DNA of 64,000 nt, from contig JADKCY010000003.1 of NCBI GenBank assembly GCA_016718605.1, positions 1,054,001-1,118,000 of the forward strand, written 5' to 3'. The notes below the pieces were generated by a model. It was not told the origin of the DNA, did no database searches, and saw only the letters and a list, made by a program, of their open reading frames with translations. Made by a program: the position numbers and the translations under genes. Source of the stretch: Lysobacterales bacterium (GTDB taxonomy: Bacteria; Pseudomonadota; Gammaproteobacteria; Xanthomonadales; Xanthomonadaceae). This document shows positions 60,614-64,000 of this stretch, one piece after another. Numbering within the stretch: position 1 is the first letter of the stretch; each line of letters opens with the position of its first letter.

Positions 60614-61297
60614 TCAGGCCAGACTTTCAACCGGCTCCTGCGCGGCACGAATCGCCGCGAGGTCAGCGCGTGGCAGCTCGTCAAGCGGCGCCTCCCAGGC
60701 GCGTACCTCGAAGGCCAGCGCGGCGCTGATACCCCGATCCTGCATGCTCGACGGGTCCAAGGTATCGTGCTGCTGATCCGCCGGAAGCCGCAGCAGCAAG
60801 TAGGCGCCCTCCGCTAGATTGGCGCTGCCTTCCTGCACCAACGGCAGATACTGCGTGTGCCCCGTGTCGCCATCCATCTCGCGGAAACGAAGCCGTACAC
60901 CTCGCCACTGCCGTGCGCCGGCTACGAAACGTGCGCTGCGACTGCCCGCGTCGGGACGTTCACTCGAATATCGCCACGCCGTGAACGCGACTGGCGGTGC
61001 ATCGGGGGTGGCGACCATGGCATCAACTGACCACTCGCACGGCAGCGAAAGATTGACGCCCTCGAAGGCATGCATTTGGACTTCCACGAGTCCCGTGGCG
61101 GCAGACGCCGCCACGCCGTCCCAGCGGCGATAGAGGCCGCCTGACGCTGGTCGATGGTAAAGCACGAAATTCGCGGCCCGCGAATCGCGGTCGACTGCAC
61201 TTCGTCCGTACACCAAGGGCATGGCAATCGCGGCAGGAACGCCCGCACTCAGACTCTGCAACAGTCGCCGGCGCTCTGGGCTATGGGTAGGTTTCAT
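60614..61297 (-). CDS. Tat-signal protein of unknown function in the tail-collar operon
   Basis: 227 residues from ATG 61297, eight bases after the stop of the preceding tail-collar gene. The N-terminus PERRRLLQSLSAGVPAAIAMPLVYG has a twin-arginine pattern and hydrophobic core, so export in folded form is likely. The rest resembles a beta-rich domain (FVLYHRPASGGLYRRWDGV, EVQMHAFEGVNLSLPCEWSVDAMVATPDAPPVAFTAWRY, GVRLRFREMDGDTGHTQYLPLVQEGS). I recognise no family with certainty. By position it belongs functionally with the tail-collar proteins. Confidence 0.75.
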   Translation of the reverse strand: MKPTHSPERRRLLQSLSAGVPAAIAMPLVYGRSAVDRDSRAANFVLYHRPASGGLYRRWDGVAASAATGLVEVQMHAFEGVNLSLPCEWSVDAMVATPDAPPVAFTAWRYSSERPDAGSRSARFVAGARQWRGVRLRFREMDGDTGHTQYLPLVQEGSANLAEGAYLLLRLPADQQHDTLDPSSMQDRGISAALAFEVRAWEAPLDELPRADLAAIRAAQEPVESLA

Positions 61298-61305
61298 GTC
61301 GATCC

Positions 61306-61827
61306 TCAAGTACGCGGCGGAAACACGCCCTGCATGGCAATGCAAAAATTGACGGTGAGATACGGCTGCATATTGTTGTGCGGCTGATCGCCACCTGCGG
61401 GTGCCAGCGACACGTCGGCCATGTTGACCAGTTGTGCAGCGCCAGTCTGATACATCGCCGCGCCCACCGAGACAGCCAGTGCATTGTTGCTCGGTGCAAA
61501 CAGGTCGCCCGGATCAATCGCAGCGCGCTGAGCATGTGCGTGCAAGGGAATCTCCGACTCCAGCAAGGTGACGGTTTCGACACCGCCTTGCTCGCCCAAG
61601 TCGCGCAGACTCAGACCAGGACCTTGTCCCGGATGCATGGGTGCACGCCCCTGTAGATTCGGCAGGGCAAAGTTCGACTTGCCATTGCCGCCATTAGTCG
61701 TCCCCAACAGCGAAAACAACGCCGTGTTCTGCGACAAGGGCAGCAACTGCCCATCGCAGAACGCCCAGCCACGCGGCGCGAAGTTGAAGGGGAACATGCG
61801 GATTTCAGCAACAAACGGATCGGCCAT
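61306..61827 (-). CDS. Phage tail-collar domain protein, paralog 1
   Basis: 173 residues from ATG 61827. Typical tail-collar (Mdp-like) layout: VAEIRMFPFNFAPRGWAFCDGQLLPLSQNTALFSLLGTTNGGNGKSNFALPNLQGRAPMHPGQGPG, a variable middle with ESEIPLHAHAQ, and the C-terminal GGDQPHNNMQPYLTVNFCIAMQGVFPPRT. The FALPxLxGR and N-x-Q-P-[FY]-L-x-x-N-[FY]-x-I motifs come from short-tail-fibre collar domains. Such proteins occur in bacteria outside phages, and their role is not established. Eleven bases after paralog 2, so in one operon. No other phage gene is present. Confidence 0.92.
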   Translation of the reverse strand: MADPFVAEIRMFPFNFAPRGWAFCDGQLLPLSQNTALFSLLGTTNGGNGKSNFALPNLQGRAPMHPGQGPGLSLRDLGEQGGVETVTLLESEIPLHAHAQRAAIDPGDLFAPSNNALAVSVGAAMYQTGAAQLVNMADVSLAPAGGDQPHNNMQPYLTVNFCIAMQGVFPPRT

Positions 61828-61838
61828 GATCGAGTCCT

Positions 61839-62345
61839 TCAGGTCGGCGAGGGGAAGATGCCGAACAACGAGATGATGAAATTGACACACAGAAAAGGCT
61901 GCAGGTTGGTATGCGGCTGACTGCCACCGACCGAGGTGACGCTGGCGGGATTCATGTTCACCGACGTCACGTCACTGATAAAGGGCTGGATCGTCCCATC
62001 GGTCTGCGCCAGCACCGCACCCGCGGGCGAACTGTCTCCGCCGCTGCTGCCTCGGGCCAATTGCGGGTGGGTATGTGAGGGGATCTGGTTGACGGACAGG
62101 GTAATCTCCTCGGCACCTCCCGTCTCGGCAAGGATGAAGCCGTTGCCTTGATGAATGGGTAATCGCCCACGCAAGTCGGGCAGGGCAAAGGTCGACTCAC
62201 CATCACCGCCATAGGTCGTGCCGATCAACTGAAACAGGGTTTCGTTCTCGGAGATCGGCATCAACTGACCACTACAGAACTCCCATCCAGCGGGCGCGAA
62301 ATTGCCCGCGAACATCCGGATTTCACCGACATAGGGTTGTGACAT
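61839..62345 (-). CDS. Phage tail-collar domain protein, paralog 2
   Basis: 168 residues: VGEIRMFAGNFAPAGWEFCSGQLMPISENETLFQLIGTTYGGDGESTFALPDLRGRLPIHQGNG, SVNQIPSHTH, then GGSQPHTNLQPFLCVNFIISLFGIFPSPT. Both ends match paralogs 1 and 3 while the central 60 residues differ, which is where sequence specificity would be expected. Start ATG 62345 with 52 bases from paralog 3. Confidence 0.92.
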   Translation of the reverse strand: MSQPYVGEIRMFAGNFAPAGWEFCSGQLMPISENETLFQLIGTTYGGDGESTFALPDLRGRLPIHQGNGFILAETGGAEEITLSVNQIPSHTHPQLARGSSGGDSSPAGAVLAQTDGTIQPFISDVTSVNMNPASVTSVGGSQPHTNLQPFLCVNFIISLFGIFPSPT

Positions 62346-62397
62346 CGTGAATACCTCAATGAGTTGTCCTGCAACGAATATCGCGCACTCGACCGGA

Positions 62398-62898
62398 TCA
62401 GGTGGGTGAGGGGAAGATGCCCTGTAAGGCGATGCAGAAACTGATGGTCAGAAACGGCTGCATATTCAGATGTGCCTGACTGCCGCCCACATTGGCGATG
62501 GATGACGGTGCCATCGCCACCAGATTGGTCGCAGAGCCATAGCTGTTACTGACCGGCGCGAGGAAGTTATTGGTCGGCAAAGCCACCGTGCCCGTACTCG
62601 ACGACGATGCTCGCAGCGTATGGGTATGGACCGGGATCTCGGCAATGCTGAGCGTATGCGCCTGCTCACCAGCTCGCTCACCGAGAACGTGTCCAGACCC
62701 GACATGGATCGGCACCCGACCGCGAAAATCTGGCAACGCAAAGTTGACCTGCCCATTGCCACCATAAGTCGTTCCCAGCAAAGAGAACAGCGCCTGATTC
62801 TGATTAATCGGCAAAAGCTGGCCGTTGCACAGCGCCCAACCCCGCGGCGCGAACGAAAAACTCATCAGGCGGATTTCCGACAGAAATGGCTCAGCCAT
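62398..62898 (-). CDS. Phage tail-collar domain protein, paralog 3
   Basis: 166 residues: LSEIRLMSFSFAPRGWALCNGQLLPINQNQALFSLLGTTYGGNGQVNFALPDFRGRVPIHVGSG, IAEIPVHTHTL, then GGSQAHLNMQPFLTISFCIALQGIFPSPT. Closest of the three to paralog 1 at the N-terminus. It follows the beta-helix gene by 57 bases on the same strand, so the surface protein, three collar proteins, the Tat protein and GNAT look like one transcript. Confidence 0.92.
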   Translation of the reverse strand: MAEPFLSEIRLMSFSFAPRGWALCNGQLLPINQNQALFSLLGTTYGGNGQVNFALPDFRGRVPIHVGSGHVLGERAGEQAHTLSIAEIPVHTHTLRASSSSTGTVALPTNNFLAPVSNSYGSATNLVAMAPSSIANVGGSQAHLNMQPFLTISFCIALQGIFPSPT

Positions 62899-62955
62899 GA
62901 CGCACTCCGTTGTTGATTGGTTTCACGTGGTTCCGCATGAAGTCGCTGGACCGAC

Positions 62956-64000
62956 TCAGGGCTGGGTACATGCTGCGCCTCCGACAAAGCCGCCGCCAGG
63001 AGGTGACGCAACCGCTGCCGACGCGTCGGTGACGTTGTTTCTAGCTTGTTCGAAGGCGACGACAGCGGCGGTATCGCTTGCCCCGCCCCCATACCCCGGC
63101 AAACGCACCGTTGTGCTTTGACGTTGCCGCAACCGCAGACTTTGGCCGCCATCGGTGCCGCTTCCCGTCAGCGTATTCGACAACACGCCTACGCCTCCCA
63201 CATCCGTGCACAAGGCGTAGGTGTCTCCCGGCGTCGATCCGGCATTCAGATGAACGCCGTTCTTGGGAAACACAGCCGTTCCTGGGTTGGCCACGGTGTT
63301 GCCGGTAATGGTGTTGTGGAAAATGCCGCTGCCCACGGTGCCGCTACCACCGGCCTGCAGGTAAATGCCGTAGTTGGCGTACTGGTAGGCGACATTGCTG
63401 CGCACCGCGCTATTGTGTTCACCCGCATTGTCGTGAATCTGGAAGTAGGCCGAACCTTCCGACGAACCCGAATTCACGGTCCCGGGAACACCCACGGTGT
63501 TGCCCTGAATGACGCCAGCGAACACGCCACTGCCCCCCAACTTGTTGACCGCAATGGCCGTCCCACGCGAATCTCGAATCGTGTTGTTCAGCACGTCGTA
63601 GCTCAGACTCGCGTTGATCGGTCCAGCGTTGCTGCCGCCGATCAGACGCACGCCGCCGCCGCCGCCGACCGCCGGGCCCGCATTACTGAGCACGTTGTTG
63701 CTGAAGACCACATCGTTGGTCGTCGAAGAATTCGCGGAGAACTGGAAGTGATCGCCAATCGCATACGTGAAGGTGTTGTTGCTCACGGTCGCATTGATCA
63801 CGGCGGTGCCTTGGGTTTCGATCATCAGGCCGTCACTGCCGGTCGTAGCATTCATGCTGCCAAAGGTGGTCCCCGTGACGGTCAATCCCAGCGCACCCGA
63901 GGTGTTCACCACCTGCATGTTGTGTTCGACCGCACCGCTGATGGTGCAGCCGGTGATCGAGGCCGCGCCGGTCAATTCGGTGAAGCGGATCGACCCTTCG
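62956..64000 (-). CDS. Large right-handed beta-helix surface protein (C-terminal part)
   Basis: The frame is open to the right edge, so only the last ~348 residues are seen. They form repeating units of a parallel beta-helix: VTGTTFGSMNATTGSDGLMIETQGTAVINATVSNNTFTYAIGDHFQF, VVFSNNVLSNAGPAVGGGGGVRLIGGS, LSYDVLNNTIRDSRGTAIAV, IFHNTITGNTVANPGTAVFPKNGVHL. Asn/Gly/Thr-rich rungs with stacked Asn are typical of polysaccharide-acting or adhesin-like helices. The C-terminal region has a low-complexity Gly/Ala stretch ending CTQP and no recognised sorting signal. The gene begins to the right of the window. Function unknown; probably secreted or cell-surface. Confidence 0.85.
   Translation of the reverse strand, partial: EGSIRFTELTGAASITGCTISGAVEHNMQVVNTSGALGLTVTGTTFGSMNATTGSDGLMIETQGTAVINATVSNNTFTYAIGDHFQFSANSSTTNDVVFSNNVLSNAGPAVGGGGGVRLIGGSNAGPINASLSYDVLNNTIRDSRGTAIAVNKLGGSGVFAGVIQGNTVGVPGTVNSGSSEGSAYFQIHDNAGEHNSAVRSNVAYQYANYGIYLQAGGSGTVGSGIFHNTITGNTVANPGTAVFPKNGVHLNAGSTPGDTYALCTDVGGVGVLSNTLTGSGTDGGQSLRLRQRQSTTVRLPGYGGGASDTAAVVAFEQARNNVTDASAAVASPPGGGFVGGAACTQP

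Noticed and set aside
61306..62898. Prophage or tailocin suggested by tail-collar domains
   Set aside because: No tube, sheath, baseplate, lysis, capsid or integrase gene is present, and the neighbours are housekeeping genes.
62919..62934. parS-like sequence GGTTTCACGTGGTTCC
   Set aside because: Only the left half and the CACGTG core match the parS palindrome; the right half does not.

Overview
The window is a gene-dense, GC-rich chromosomal segment of a gammaproteobacterium, most likely of the order Lysobacterales (Xanthomonadales), perhaps near Rhodanobacteraceae. Pointers are the C-rich-loop small RNAs after polA (as for sX13 of Xanthomonas), the pcm-tolC pair, the ECF sigma/Ser-Thr kinase pair, DUF2782 beside polA and the aroQ-accB-accC-prmA order. 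Assignment to the order is inference; no 16S or tRNA gene is present. No prophage, insertion sequence or CRISPR array was recognised.

Layout. 1-5.2 kb: the tail of an unknown gene, a DUF817 membrane protein, and a PepSY/response regulator/histidine kinase operon divergent from a second PepSY protein, bracketed by two nearly identical orphan DUF2149 (ExbD-like) genes, each preceded by a stub of an ExbB-like gene. 5.2-10.2 kb: lipocalin, GIY-YIG protein and a fused indolepyruvate ferredoxin oxidoreductase. 10.3-14.5 kb: a TPR protein, then a ferredoxin-reductase/AlkB fusion hydroxylase divergent from an AraC-type regulator. 14.6-21.8 kb: tolC, pcm, an RND pump with its adaptor, and a divergent TetR regulator with a palindromic operator. 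21.8-25.7 kb: ECF sigma factor, membrane Ser/Thr kinase with TPR-like repeats, and a ModE-like regulator. 25.8-28.7 kb: a mini-SPFH protein, rsmG, parA, parB. 28.8-34.2 kb: DUF2782, polA, two tandem C-rich-loop small RNAs, hemF and truC.

34.2-45.2 kb: orphan ParA, SDR, a large PAS-GGDEF-EAL protein, uvrD, a CNNM/CorC-type protein and a cobalamin riboswitch with btuB. 45.7-49.7 kb: an overlapping DUF1631-PilZ-ApbE operon with a CRP/Clp-like palindrome at its start. 49.7-54.5 kb: TorF-type porin, pepQ, ntrB, ntrC. 54.5-57.8 kb: prmA, accC, accB, aroQ. 57.9-64 kb: MBL hydrolase, rmuC, then an apparent operon of GNAT, Tat-signal protein, three tail-collar paralogs and the end of a large beta-helix surface protein that leaves the window.

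The observations most worth pursuing are the two adjacent sX13-like RNAs, the triple tail-collar/beta-helix operon, the self-contained reductase-AlkB fusion with its divergent regulator, and the duplicated orphan ExbD-like genes. Several links to c-di-GMP appear: the GGDEF-EAL protein, the PilZ protein and a Clp-like site. Coordinates and start codons were read by eye; families are assigned from remembered motifs without database searches.
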